Shown: piece by piece, positions 21,785 to 34,141 of the stretch
Layout: every line of letters starts with the position of its first letter
How positions within the stretch are numbered: the first letter of the stretch is position 1
Origin: Siphonodentalium dalli
Taxonomy: Eukaryota > Mollusca > Scaphopoda > Gadilida > Siphonodentaliidae
Direction: 5' to 3'
Assembly: GCA_032622095.1 (NCBI GenBank)
Contig: CP136067.1
Span: forward strand, 51,751,899-51,815,898
Length of the DNA stretch: 64,000 nucleotides
Position numbers and translations under genes: made by a program
The notes under the pieces: model-generated
Seen by the model: the letters and a program-made list of their open reading frames with translations, nothing else
Told to the model about the DNA's origin: nothing
Database searches by the model: none

Positions 21785-23700
21785 TTTATAGTAGCTAATT
21801 ACACTTAAGCATAAATTATCTATGCTTAAGCATAATTAACTTACGATCAGCGTAATACATTTGAATTACGCTTGAGTGTAATTGGGTTCATCAGCTATCT
21901 CACCTCTATGGGAGGAAGCCAAATTAACATTTAATTAATAATTGAGCTAAAGCCCCCCCCCCCCCAATCAAGGAATCTCTAATTACACTTAAGTGCAATA
22001 AGAATATTTCTTATCGCGCTTAAGTGCAATAAGAAGATTCCTTATTGCGCTTAGAGATTCCTTATTGCGCTTAAGTGCAATACGATATTCCTTTTTGTGC
22101 TTAAGTGCAATAAGATATTCCTTATTGTGCTAAGCGCAATTAGATATTTCCTTATTGAACTTAATCGCATGCTTAAGCAAATACCTAACTCCAACTGATT
22201 TCCTCTGTCTGAATAATTGAGTCCATCTCATAGTATATGGGGGAGTCTAAACCGATGTTTGATTGATGTCTTATTGCCAGAGTAAATTTGAGTTTAGAGG
22301 AAATCGCATGGGAGACAGCCTTTTCAAATATATTATTTATTAGTGTAAATCAATTGCGCTCAAGCGCAAAAAAATATGTGTCTAATAATATATTTGCGCT
22401 TTAGCATAAAATTGCCATAAATGTGATCTATTATATGGGAGGCCCTTTTCACATTTATTATTTATTTACGGTTAAGCGCAAATAACCTCTATCATTTGCA
22501 ATTAAGCAAATAGATCATATTTGCGCTTAAGCGCAAATCATTTGCACTTAAGCGCAAATAAAAATCAATATGCAATGATCCCCCCTGAATTAATTTTACA
22601 TCGCACAGGCCTAAACACATCACTAAAGTTGATATAGACCATATGAGGGAAACAATCCCCCAGAAACCCCAAGATCTGTTTTATGACCATGGAAATGATA
22701 TAGATCTGTGTAGGATATGTCTCTTTTATAAAATATACTATATCTCTGGGATGGCGACACAAATTCTTGGGGACAGGGATGCTGATATTATGAAAATAGG
22801 GGTTTTTCCACAACTTCAAGTCAATGAGTACACCATATGAGGGAAGCAAACCCCAGTAACCCCTAATTCCCTATTTATGGCCATGGAAATGGTATATATC
22901 TGTGCAGGAGATAATAAAATATACATGAGCTCTGGGAGTGAGGCACCAAATCTTGGGACACCAGGGACAGAGATGCTGATATGCATATGGAAATATGTTT
23001 TTTCTTCAACTTCGAGTCTGTATGGGGCTATTACTATGGGCCCAGCTAATATAATATGAGATGGACTCAATCATTCACATCAGAGGGATGTAATGGAGTG
23101 TTAGGTATTTGCGCTTAAGCGCAAATAAATTGATAGACACATATTTGTGCTTAAGCGCAAATGATTTACGCTTAAGCACAAATATTTGCGCATAATGATT
23201 TATGCTTAAGCACAAATATTTGCGCTTAAGCGCAAATAAATAATAAATGTGAAAAGGGCCTCCCATACTATTTCCGCTAAAGCGCATATGATTTGTATTT
23301 AAGTATAAATGATTTGCTCTTAAGTGCAAATGATTTACACTTAAGCGTAAATGATTTGCGATTAAGCAGAATCAGAATAAATGTGAAAACGGCTTCTCGT
23401 ATAATCGCTTAAGCATAATTCATTTATGATTAAGTGTAATTAATCTATCAATGAAAATAAATGACCAGTGAGCTTAAGCGTAAATCAATTACGCTTAAGC
23501 ACACATTAATCAATTACGCTTAACACACTAGTCATAATTCTATTACTCATAGGAGTAATGCTTTATCTACATCATACAGTTAAGCGTAAGTGAAGTACGC
23601 TTTATATGTGTGCATTACACCTGAGTGTAATACATTACGCTTAATTGTAATTCACTTACGCTAATGTGCAATTAGCTAATACATGTGAAAAAGGCTTTCC
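21785..23700. repeat. Mosaic array of TTGCGCTTAAGCGCAA palindromes, mirror-symmetric
   Basis: Dozens of words of the type TTGCGCTTAAGCGCAAAT or degenerate forms fill about 1.9 kb. A second module, AAATGTGAAAAGGGCCTCCC, occurs about six times: reversed in the left half (near 21905, 22310, 22431) and forward in the right half (near 23252, 23385, 23683). A third module, GAGATGGACTCAATC..GTTAGGTATTT, is likewise reversed at 22180-22240 and forward at 23055-23115. The region is therefore an imperfect giant foldback around a core near 22620-23050. Confidence 0.85.
22629..23016 (+). repeat. 194-bp tandem duplication in the core of the palindrome array
   Basis: Copy 1 (22629-22822) and copy 2 (22823-23016) share CCATATGAGGGAA, CCATGGAAATG, AGATGCTGATAT and CAACTTC-AGTC in order, roughly 70-75% identical by eye. 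No coding frame spans both. Confidence 0.75.
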
Positions 23701-24602
23701 ATTATAGTTATCATCCATCAGAATGAATAGTGCTTACTAAAGCTTGACAACAGAATTTGCCATTAAAAACATTTCATGGCCAATGAGCTAACAAATGTTC
23801 TGTACTGGCATATTGAATACCAATTATTTGTACTATTGTACAGGTATAATGTAATTAAACAGTTTTGAGTTACAAAAGTAAGACAACTCTTTCTGCACGG
23901 TACTGTGCTTGCGGCCAGATTGATGTAAAAATTCGGTCAATGCGCTTACAATTTTCTATAAATAGTAACATTTTGGAATTATTACCTCTGGATCACTGTT
24001 CGATTATAATCTTTGCCACTAACTCGGCCAATGTTCTTCCGTTTGTGATTTCACGTAACAATTCCCTTTCTATTCCTTCCCTGTCGAATTGACTACCGAT
24101 TGCGATGTCAATTTGTTTTTCGCTTTAATATTCTGATGTGCATGACGCTATTCCAGCGAACGGTCATCCTCCCTAGAAGCCATTTCTGAGAACGAAACCC
24201 GATTCAATCCCAATCGAGTCGGAAGTGCTCGGGCATTTCCGTGACTGCACAAGACAACGCATCGGTTTGTATTTTCGTGTTATTATGGTGAGATTAATCG
24301 GGACGATTGATGAATATAAATAGTTAGCCGAATGGCCGTATAATGTGTACAAAGTGACTTCAGGATGGGGGATTTCGTGTATCTGAGTTATTTTATTCAC
24401 TCTTCCCACAGAATGACGCAGGGAACTCAATTGTGAGGTTCAATTTACGTTTCACATCACTTTAATGTTACTTCAATTGTGGCCCCTGTTATTAACTTGT
24501 ACCATCTGTTACCGTCCACTTTTCCTGTCATCTAAAAATATTTGTTTATTGGAATTCCACGTTCTGATCTGATTGTGGAGTATTCATCTTAATTCCGCGA
24601 TA
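23701..24602. other. Non-coding stretch
   Basis: No domain, repeat or splice structure that I can support. Confidence 0.45.
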
Positions 24603-24748
24603 CTGTATTTGACAGTCTACGAATGTCCCAGTTCGGCATTGCATGATATAGGCGACTCTATGAGTCGATTTCACAATAAACTTTGAATTGATTACCTGGG
24701 GATTGATTGTATAAGTGACCGAAGAGCGAAATAGGCTCACAAAAGTCG
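24603..24748 (+). repeat. ~145-bp dispersed repeat, copy 2
   Basis: Same orientation as 18722-18866; both contain TTCACAATAAACTTTGAATT and GGGGATTGATTGTATAAGT. Confidence 0.85.
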
Positions 24749-26056
24749 GGAACACCCTATCATATATGTGAATTTCACAAATTCGTTATTCACTATCATG
24801 CTCCCTATATTAAATTTCCTCGTGCTAAGTCCAGGAGGGAGGTTTTGAACCGACACAGGGTCGAAAAAATAATTTTTCGCTAGCTGACCGCCCACCCCAC
24901 CCTCTGTGCTAATTAGTAAATAAATCAGAATATAGTATGGAACAAAATTATGTCAGACTGGTTCCTTCCAGCAATTACAATTTAGCACATACCAACATGT
25001 TAATACAAGCCAAAACAGTGGAATGGTCTTTCGGTATATATAGTAGCATGCTCGGAAGCAAAATCATAAAAACAGTTCTCATCTTTTCACCAACATTGAA
25101 CTACTTCTGGGTGAACATATAAAGATATGCATTTTGTATTTGGATTTCATCTTATGCATATAACAATCACCTCACAATTCTAATGGTGCATGTGCACATA
25201 CATGTACATACAATGTCCATGTTGACCAATGGAGTCCGTATGACATCCTAATGGACTCGGCATCATGTTAGTAATTGTCGACTTATACTGTTGACATGTG
25301 GATGTCACATTTTGTCATTCAAAATGAGTTTTTTTGGTTTTATATGTAGCCACGAATAGGTCTGCTGGTATATGCCTATTGACTTGAATATCGAATATCA
25401 GAAATACTGAGAAAGAATAAGACCTTGATAGCCACCGTGACTGCCTGAAGTATATGGCATGGTATTGAAAGTGGAATACAGGCTATATAATATCATTTTA
25501 TAACTGGGCCTCTGAAATGAAATGATATGATATGAATTGTTGCTCGAAATAGCTTACATAATCAGTCAACTCGACCAATAACTACAAAGCTGGGGTACAT
25601 GTACATTTTAGAATACCGGTACCTGAATGCTGGGGTACATGTACATTTTAGAATACCGGTACCTGAATCGGCTACTTTTTTTTTAATTGCCCAATTACGT
25701 TGCATTTACTTTTTCAATGCGTTGCCGAATTAATCAACTTACAGAATTTCAACGTAACTTCTACACCATGTCTCCAGAAATGGAGTAAAATCCACCAGAA
25801 TTGTCATCTGGGGAAATTTTAACCACCCCTATGAGTTGGTGTATGATATTGCAGGACCAACAACACATAGAACTGCCCGGCAGTAACACACGTGAATTAT
25901 AAACAATGGATAAAGTACGTCATTTTGATCGTAAGCATAAACACTTTACCTACCACGTGATTTGAAAACCAAAATTAGGGCACACATGACATTGAGTCTG
26001 ATTTGAAACGTTTGGTTTTAAGTTTTGATAGACAGTGATATCTTCTCTCGCTACAG
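24749..26056. other. Non-coding stretch upstream of the peptide exon
   Basis: Contains a perfect 40-bp tandem duplication at 25590-25669 (unit GCTGGGGTACATGTACATTT + AGAATACCGGTACCTGAAT). A polypyrimidine tract, TCTTCTCTCGCTACAG, ends it and forms the acceptor of the next exon. The signal-peptide exon expected upstream was not located. Confidence 0.6.
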
Positions 26057-26226
26057 GTATCCGTCTCTCGACGGTGATCCCGCATCCTCACCGCTTACCA
26101 AAAGAGAATGTCAGGGATTTCCCTGCATGTACACACATCTCGGAGCAAAGGCTGGCAGACAGTCAATGTACAGGGCGCTGATTAGCTTCATCGACGACTG
26201 TGCTAACAGCGCTTCATGCAATCCAG
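26057..26226 (+). CDS. Internal exon of a putative secreted peptide precursor
   Basis: The borders are canonical: TCTCTCGCTACAG before and CCAG followed by GTGAGTAAA after. The 170-nt exon starts in phase with the last base of a codon and ends with the first base of one. It encodes RYPSLDGDPASSPLTKRE first, where KR is a prohormone-convertase site, then CQGFPCMYTHLGAKAGR and a segment ending DDCANSASCNPG. Cysteine spacing is C-x4-C-x24-C-x5-C, counted directly. Joined in phase to the exon at 42937, the final Gly is followed by RRRKR, the usual amidation and cleavage signal, so the mature product would be a roughly 40-residue amidated peptide with two possible disulfides, acting outside the cell as a hormone or other secreted factor. 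I cannot place it in a named neuropeptide family. The signal peptide lies in an upstream exon not found here. A venom-type peptide is not excluded. Confidence 0.68.
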
Positions 26227-26402
26227 GTGAGTAAAGCATTGACAACAATACAAGAACGTCAACAACAACAACAACCGAACATTCATAACTTATATGTCTA
26301 GTTATATCGGCCGTAAGTTTGTTGTCTATACATTACGCACAGGTGTTACATATATCTGTTTCTATTTTATCTAATCCATGAGCTCAAATTTTAAAGACCT
26401 TA

Positions 26403-26714
26403 AGCCGCTTTCACACATGTCCGTTTCTCGGATGCGTTTCCTTGTGTTTCTAATATTTTAACGCATCCGGAAAACGCATCGGTCGAAATAGTAAAGCTAG
26501 CCACACATGCTTGTGTATGATTTTTTAGAAACGCAGTCGAAACGCAGCATTTCAAGTCCGAGACATGAAAAAAAAGAAACGCATCCGGCAAACGCACATG
26601 TGTGAAAGACCCAGTGATAATATCACTGTTTTGACCGATGCGTTTTCCGGATGCGTTAAAATATTAGAAACGCAAGGAAATGCATCGAAGAAACGGACAT
26701 GTGTGAAAGCGGCT
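26403..26714. mobile_element. TA-flanked MITE with ~80-bp terminal inverted repeats
   Basis: Ends AGCCGCTTTCACACATGTCC and GGACATGTGTGAAAGCGGCT, each flanked by TA (TTA also possible because of the palindromic edge). Arms include GATGCGTTT and ATATTTTAACGCATCCGG. It lies just inside the intron after the peptide exon. No transposase. Confidence 0.85.
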
Positions 26715-27567
26715 TAGACACTGGATCTATGACGCTCCGACGCTCTGCTCTGTTCGCCGTCATGACGACGAACACAGTGTCACGACGAAGCCTCATAGAG
26801 CCAATGTCTAGTCAACAGCTCAGAGTTTTGATGACGTGTATGGATTTTTTGGGTTTTATCACGTGACTACTTGAATTAAAATATGTTTAAAACTAAACAT
26901 TCTGAGTTCTCCATTCGGGGATAAGTATACTTGAGTATCTCATCCCCTCAACTTTGCTCACACTTTTCAGCAGTTGAACATTTCATGCCTGAGGCATCAT
27001 TTGGATTCCAGACCGAAAATAGATTGAAATTGATTTATAGTTTAATTTTCCAACTAATATTTAGTGCAATATATATTATTCAGAGTAAATTTAAATGTAA
27101 AATATTTTCCTACTGGCGGTAACACAGATTGAAATCACAGACATCAGTGGGAAATACACAACAATAACTGGGTTCAATTGTTGGACAAAGTTGGAAGGCT
27201 TTGGGGTATAAGTTGAAAAATTGCAACCAAAGGGTTCCAAACGAAATTTGTTGGGAATTCTGGATTAGTTCAAGAGGATGTTGCACGTGATTTGAATTTG
27301 AAGGCGGAATCCCCAAACGAAGACCCTCTAGTCATGTCCCTTTCCCCACTCATAATGATGTATACAACATATACATGGGTTGTGGATGCAAGGAACCGAG
27401 CGGTAAAGGTACATGTATTTACACAGTAGTCAACGAAATATAAATTCAATCTATGTGGCAAATTATGTGGAATGAACTACCACAGGCCTTATTAAAACAC
27501 TCCGTTAAAAGCCGGGTAAATATGGTTTACAATGCTATACTCAGGTAAAATTAGTAAAGTCAGGAAA
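26715..27567. other. Non-coding intronic stretch
   Basis: GACGAAC/GTTCGCCGTC words at 26740-26790 form a small hairpin. Otherwise nothing supported. Confidence 0.45.
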
Positions 27568-27754
27568 ATTAATAACATAAAATAATATACAAGTAATACA
27601 AGGGGAATGATAGTATGAATCTAAATTAATAACATAAAATAATATACAAGTAATACAAGGGGAATGATAGTATGAATCTAAATTAATAACATCAAATAAT
27701 ATACAAGTAATACAAGGGGAATGATAGTAATACAAGGGGAATGATAGTATGAAT
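27568..27754 (+). repeat. 57-bp tandem repeat, three copies plus a partial
   Basis: Unit ATTAATAACATAAAATAATA... AGTATGAATCTAA; starts at 27568, 27625 and 27682. A final truncated copy of the AATACAAGGGGAATGATAGT segment follows. The unit is a multiple of three, which keeps a minus frame open by chance. Confidence 0.95.
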
Positions 27755-27958
27755 CTTAGACGTTCTAGACTAAAGTCTGGTACGTTGTCTTTGGAGCAGT
27801 TCAGACTTGATTTAAGTCTACACAAATCTTATAAATCATAGTTCAACCATGCAGGGACAAGAATTTAAGTGTGTTTGTTGGTTTTTTTATATTTAAGTCT
27901 AAAATGGAAACAAGTGTGCAAGGTGGAGTCCAATCAATCTCAAAACACTATTTCACAA

Positions 27959-29768
27959 TAGCACATTACACAGCACATTACACAGCACATTACACAGCAC
28001 ATTACAACAGCACATTACACATCACATTATACAGCACATTACACAGCACATTACACAGCACATTACACAGCACATTACACAGCTACAACAGCACATTACA
28101 CAGCACACTACACAGCACATTACACAGCACATTACAACAGCACATTACACAGCACATTACACAGCACATTACAACAGCACATTACACAGCACAATACAAC
28201 AGCACATTACAACACATTACAACACATTACACAGCACATTACACAGCACACTACACAGCACATTACAACAACACATTACAACAGCACATTACACATCACA
28301 TTACAACTGCACATTACACAGCACACTACACAGCACATTACACAGCACATTACAACAGCACATTACACATCACATTACAACTGCACATTACACAGCACAT
28401 TACAACAGCACATTACACAGCTACAACAACACGTTACACAACACACTACACAGCACATTACACAGCACATTACAACAGCACATTACACAGCACATTACAC
28501 AGCACATTACAACAGCACATTACACAGCACACTACAACAGCACAATACAACAGCACATTACACAGAACATTACACATCACATTACACAGCACATTACACA
28601 GCACATTACAACAGCACATTACACAGCACACTACACAGCACATTACAACAGCACATTACACAGCACATTACAACAGCACATTACACAGCACATTACACAG
28701 CACATTACACAGCACATTACACAGCACATTACAACAGCACATTACACAGCACATTACACAGCACATTACAACAGCACATTACACAGCACATTACACAGCA
28801 CATTACACAGCACATTACAACAGCACATTACACAGCACATTACAACAGCACATTACAACAGCACATTACACAGCACATTACAACAGCACATTACACAGCA
28901 CATTACACAGCACATTACAACAGCACATTACACAGCACATTACACAGCACATTACAACAGCACATTACAACAGCACATACACAGCTACAACAGCACATTA
29001 CACAGCACATTACACAGAACATTACAACAGCATATTACACAGCACATTACAACAGCACATTACATCAGCACATTACACAGCACATTACAACAGCACATTA
29101 CACAGCACATTACACAGCACATTACACAGCACATTACAACAGCACATTACACAGCACATTGCACAGCACATTACAACAGCACATTACACAGCTACAACAG
29201 CACATTACACAGCACACTACACAGCACATTACAACAGCACATTACACATCACATTATACAGCACATTACACAGCACATTACAACAGCACATTACACAGCA
29301 CACTACAACAGCACATTACACAGCACATTACAACAGCACATTACACAGCACATTACACAGCACATTACAACAGCACATTACACAGCACACTACAACAGCA
29401 CATTACACAGCTACAACAACACATTACACAGCACACTACACAGCACATTACACAGCACATTACAACAGCACATTACACAGCACACTACACAGCACATTAC
29501 ACAGCACATTACAACAGCACATTACACAGCACATTACACAGCACATTACACAGCACACTACAACAGCACATTACACAGCACATTACACAGCACATTACAA
29601 CAGCACATTACAACAGCACATTACAACAGCACATTACACAGCACATTACACAGCACATTACAACAGCACATTACAGAGCACATTACAACAGCACATTACA
29701 ACAGCACATTACACAGCACATTACACAGCACATTACAACAGCACATTACAACAGCACATTACACAGAA
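27959..29768 (+). repeat. 1.8-kb satellite of mixed 12- and 13-bp units
   Basis: About 145 units alternate between CACATTACACAG (12 bp) and CACATTACAACAG (13 bp), with a few CACATTACACAGCTACAACAG, CACATCACATTA and CACTACACAG variants. Each 13-bp unit shifts the frame, and all three forward frames are free of stops, so the 639-codon frame (HYTA / STLH / QHIT motifs) is a by-product and not a protein gene. Confidence 0.97.
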
Positions 29769-29789
29769 TGCGGCAAGCATATTCTTATA

Positions 29790-30722
29790 AATAAGTCAGC
29801 TAAGTTCAAAACAGTTTAACACCTTATGTAATCACATGTGCGATTCATATTATCTCCAATCAGTTGTCTTCTCACATATAAGGCTTCTAGAACCATAGCC
29901 CGGTACTGCCGTGGTAAATTACCTTAATATCGATGTAAACTACCCTGGTATACATACTCTTGTAGAACCAACACATACATACTTACATCCTTGTAAAACT
30001 CCTTGCTGAAATACATGGTTGGGTCCATTTCACTAGAGTAAATATACATGGGCGGGTCTACATGTGAGCGTATACTATGGTGACGATTCGCTAGACAAAT
30101 TTTAGCCGAGAAACACACTGGTAACATTACATCATTTACCTCTTCCAATCACCACGGTAAAAACACGGTTAACTAGAGTCCCAGTGTTTATTTTTATATA
30201 AGGGAAGAAGCTAGAATCAGAACAATTTAAAGTTTTTCTAAATGCTCGTAGGCTTAAGAACCCAATATATTTCCTAAACAATATTTAGCCATAACCACAA
30301 TTGTCGTCTTCGCCTATATGTAGTAATCTGAACTTATATATGATTTATATAGGAACCATGCAATGTAAGAGATAAACCATACCATAATATAAGTGTATTT
30401 TACACATTGCGAAAATGAGATATACATAAATGCTTCGGTAATTTAAATTTAAATGGAAAACTTGTCAAGAAGACACAATTTGCATGTTCCCATTACTTAC
30501 CTTTTCTCGAGTTGAAAATATTGCGCTATTTATCAAACAGTTCGTTGTTTTAACACAAATAATCTGCACATAACCGTTAATAATATTCATGAATATATGA
30601 AACTCCAGTTTCTGTGAAACTATATACCATATACCGATGGACCATTCAGAACCATCCAAGATCACTGCATGTGACCATGGACTGAGGTGCACACATTATA
30701 TTGTATAGCAACAACAGTAAAG
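29790..30722. other. Non-coding intronic stretch
   Basis: No coding, repeat or splice signal that I can support. Confidence 0.45.
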
Positions 30723-30880
30723 AAATATAGACAGAACACAACGCGCATCTTAATCGAGAATCTTTTATCGAATGAGTTGCGGATGGCGCAAGGATATATT
30801 TCGCGAGAGCGTAGCTCGAGCGAAATATAACTTTGCGCCGTCCGCAACGATTATGATGCAAGTTGTGTTCTGTATTTATT
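30723..30880. mobile_element. Hairpin MITE (~158 bp)
   Basis: Left arm AATATAGACAGAACACAAC, then GAGTTGCGGATGGCGCAA and ATATTTCGC; right arm GCGAAATATAACTTTGCGCC, GTCCGCAAC, GTTGTGTTCTGTATTTAT. The whole segment folds back on itself around GAGAGCGTAGCTC. No clear target duplication. Confidence 0.7.
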
Positions 30881-31501
30881 CTACACCGTTCAGTCAGATT
30901 AGTTCAATCCATGAATGTCACTTACATTGTTACTGTAGCTACCTTTATTGTGATTTAAGTCTGACACATAACCAGTAATCATGGGGGGATCACCGGAAGC
31001 GGATGATCGACGTAATGTACGTCATATTTCTTGGCGTCAACGTCAACAAGAATAGTTCCGGCTTGTATTCCACTAGAGATATACACTAATATGTATTCAA
31101 TGGCTGGGATTCCGTTGAATACATGTGCCTCACGTCAATGGGTGTGGAATAAATAAGTAATATTCAAGTATCTCGGGGTTGAAATAGATTTCGAATAGAA
31201 CGTGATATGATATCACTTCCACATCTAGCATAGCCCAGATCGGCCTAGGGCTACCCACATGTACTGCAACTACGATGTCTGACCGCTACCACCACGTATA
31301 AATGTAATGATTTCTGACATTTTTACAATGTTCATTTTCTGTTGAAGGACATCTCATTCTGTAATTTTCAAGCACACACAACTGCCAATATTACGTGAAT
31401 CTAAAATTGACCATATATTGTTATAGTGAAGTCCGACATCTGATGGCAAAATATGGCGCCTCAATAGATTCATACGCGCTGTTTACCGAATATTAATTAT
31501 T
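30881..31501. other. Non-coding intronic stretch
   Basis: A small hairpin (TATTCAATGGC..CGTTGAATAC) near 31090. Nothing else supported. Confidence 0.4.
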
Positions 31502-31600
31502 TCAAACTTAAACGGATGTGGCTCATTCGACCTTCCAAATGTGTACGTAATTTGGAAGGAGGTATAAGATAGGTCGATTAATACACGAAGTCTAGATAAT
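31502..31600. repeat. Dispersed repeat X, diverged copy
   Basis: CGGATGTGGCTCATTCGACC, CCAAATGTGTACGTAATTTGG, AGGAGG and ATAGGTCGATTAAT match 59383-59475, and the reverse complement of 33400-33500. Confidence 0.65.
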
Positions 31601-31687
31601 GATGTGTGTATTTTGAAAATATTTCCCTTCAGACTGTCTATCGACCGTGTTTTATTCTTTTAATTAAACCAATTGTTTTCATAATTC

Positions 31688-31815
31688 GAACATATATCTC
31701 ATATTGTGAGGGTAAATAGTTGTTGTTATAATACTGTAGCATACATTGGTTATAAAGGATAATGATGTTTTCCTTCAAATTGATTGTTTGAAATTGAGAG
31801 ATTTTTTGAATGGGA
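31688..31815 (+). repeat. Dispersed repeat Z, copy 1
   Basis: ATATATCTCATATTGTGAGG, TAGTTGTTGTTATAATACTG, TAGCATACATTGGTTATAAA, TTCAAATTGAT. The same order of phrases recurs at 45875-46010, and inverted at 45400-45525. Confidence 0.75.
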
Positions 31816-33009
31816 ATTTCCATGCAAATCTCCACAGCACTAGTTGGGTGCGAATTTGTGCAGTATTGAGAACAATACATATTTATCTGGCGGGTCGGCA
31901 TGCAATTTGTTCCATTAGAAGGCTGGTGTATATATATATTTTTAATTTTATATTGAATTTTCCATTTGTAAGTCAAGTGTTGTAATTACAGAAAAAAATT
32001 CTCACAATAAATTTATAGCAAAAATTGACAATTTACCAAGCCCAACCGCCAGTTAAATGCCTTGTCTCTTTAATAATATGATTACTTTAGTTCCCAGACA
32101 ACTGCCTCATATATAACTTTTGCTGCGGAAATCCCAATTCATAATTGATTACTTGACCTCCCCCGTTGATGTGTAATCACCTATAGCTTCCGGTGGCCTG
32201 TTGATGACTGACGTCAACCGACTTGGACAATATTCAATTTTCGAGGTTCGACCTATGAATCAGGGACATATCCTGTACGTAATTTTTCATTACTCCATTC
32301 GTTCGATTTCTGATAAATTTCTTCCGGTTCTGCTTCCGACATTTTTATCCCAAGAGACCCATGACAAATAACTACGTTCTTCCGCGTCTAATTTTACACC
32401 TCTGAAAATGTAATGTCATGGGCGTCTCAATGGGCATTTAAACTCCATGAACTCGTCGGAAGAAATATTGGCACTTCGTCAGGAATATCGCTAGAGTGTG
32501 TCCATTGGGTGTCCAAACTGCATCCCCCCTTGAATCAGACCGAAATGTCCAAATCCGGTATATTCCATCAGATTAACAGCCCTTAAATTTTCCATATATT
32601 GATCATTTTAGTTCAAATATTTAACCAAAAGTCGACAAATACACATGTAGGATCGAGTTTTAGTCTGAAAACAACGAACGTTGCACAATATAATATACTG
32701 CATGGTTGGGAAATCAGAACCATTTCAGCCTGTATTTGGTCCGAATTTTCCAACTAATATGGTGTCAGGCATGAAATTTCCAACTATTCAACATTTTGGT
32801 ACAAGAGGGGGGGGGGTTCTGTGTATATATTGATCTGCATTACAATCGGGCGTATTGTCATACAACATAATTATCTAAGGTTTTGGGCAACATTGAAGTT
32901 GGGCACCCATAATGAAAGTTGGTATGAATATATAGTATACACGAAGTATGGTAACGCCTCACTGCCACAAAATAAAGTGTGTTCGACTATTGGCTGAATG
33001 TCATGCAGC
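31816..33009. other. Non-coding intronic stretch
   Basis: TTTTCCAACTAATAT phrases at 32745 and 27047 suggest small shared repeats; a G-run lies at 32806-32816. No gene supported. Confidence 0.45.
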
Positions 33010-33663
33010 CCATCATTTTACTACAATTGCGCTCGATTTGAGTTAAAGCCACATGGCGGTTTGCGCTCCAAAATACACATAATATTATTCGATTTTTTAA
33101 TTTTCCCTGGTATCGAAATAGGTTGATACATATCTAAAACTACCATTCTACGAGCTGTAACCCCAAAAGACGCATTGAATTCAGTAATGAAAAATACAAC
33201 TATGAACACGGTGTTTGGGTCCCAAATAAAAAAAACAGCCATTTGCACGAAATGGAACAAAAAAGAGCGTCCCGTGCTAGCCTATTCCTGATATGGTAGA
33301 AATAAAGAGCTTTTATCTGACTTCGGGCGAAAAATTGAAAATGGCTAGAAAATGGCGATGACTTTGGCAAGTGTTTTCAGACCATATATGGAGCCGGTAT
33401 GTCCATATTTGTGTATTTATCGACCTATCGTATCCGTCCCTCCAAATTACATATACAATATTTAAAGGTTTGAATGAGCCATGTCCGTTTAAACTTCTAT
33501 ATATCATACTATCATTTATCCCAACAAAACGTCGGTTATATATATAATTATGCACGCCTACATGCACGTACCGTCCACAGTCACCAACTGTTCGACAAAT
33601 CATGTGCGTTTTCAACACAATAAAATTAATGTGAGAATTGGAGACATATAAACAGGATATCAT
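33010..33663. repeat. Dispersed repeat X+Y, most complete copy
   Basis: The left part (33010-33305) is the reverse complement of repeat Y (6246-6503, 61308-61570). The right part (33299-33540) is repeat X: GCCGGTATGTCCATATTTGT, ATCGACCTATCGTATCCGTC, CCTCCAAATTAC, ATGTCCGTTTAAACTTCTAT. X recurs at 37127-37315 and more weakly at 31502 and 59383. The junction ATGGTAGAAATAAAGAG serves as a relative of the empty target site of the 3-kb foldback element. Confidence 0.75.
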
Positions 33664-34136
33664 ATTTCATGGATGCGACGATAAGGATTCACGTATAGCT
33701 AAAGTCAAGTATAGTGAAGTATATTTGTATAATTATATGTGATAAAAAGGTCAAATGTGCACTGTATTAAGTAACACCGGTCATACCAGCATACAGGTAA
33801 TAAGACTGCCACATTTTGACAACATATTTGAAAATTATAATTGGAATGTCGTCATCTTCAATCATTATATCGCCCTCAATTTCTGATAAGTTGCCAATGA
33901 GCACACTTAATTTGGCTTCTCTTGAGAGAGATTTCTATTTGATGTGTAGGCATTAATCCCAAGTGCATCCATAATAAAATATTCCATCTCATTTCTAAAT
34001 GACTATACATGAGCGTACAATCAATGCATATTTGAGACAAAATGTCGGTCGTGGTAGAATCACAGTTCGTACATGATATTTCTCTGTTGATTCCTATTTG
34101 GCTTGTCAGTTTGCCAATTGTGATATGGTAGAAATA
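33664..34136. other. Non-coding intronic stretch
   Basis: Ends in ATATGGTAGAAATACAGAG, a piece of the X+Y repeat that was the insertion target of the next element. Confidence 0.5.
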
Positions 34137-34141
34137 CAGAG

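Noticed and set aside
24840-24900. tRNA-like B box (GGTTCAAAACC on the minus strand)
   Set aside because: No convincing cloverleaf or acceptor stem; at best part of a tRNA-derived SINE.
27871-29790. 639-codon open frame
   Set aside because: It is the translation of a 12/13-bp satellite; all three forward frames are open there and the peptide is only HYTA/STLH/QHIT repeats.
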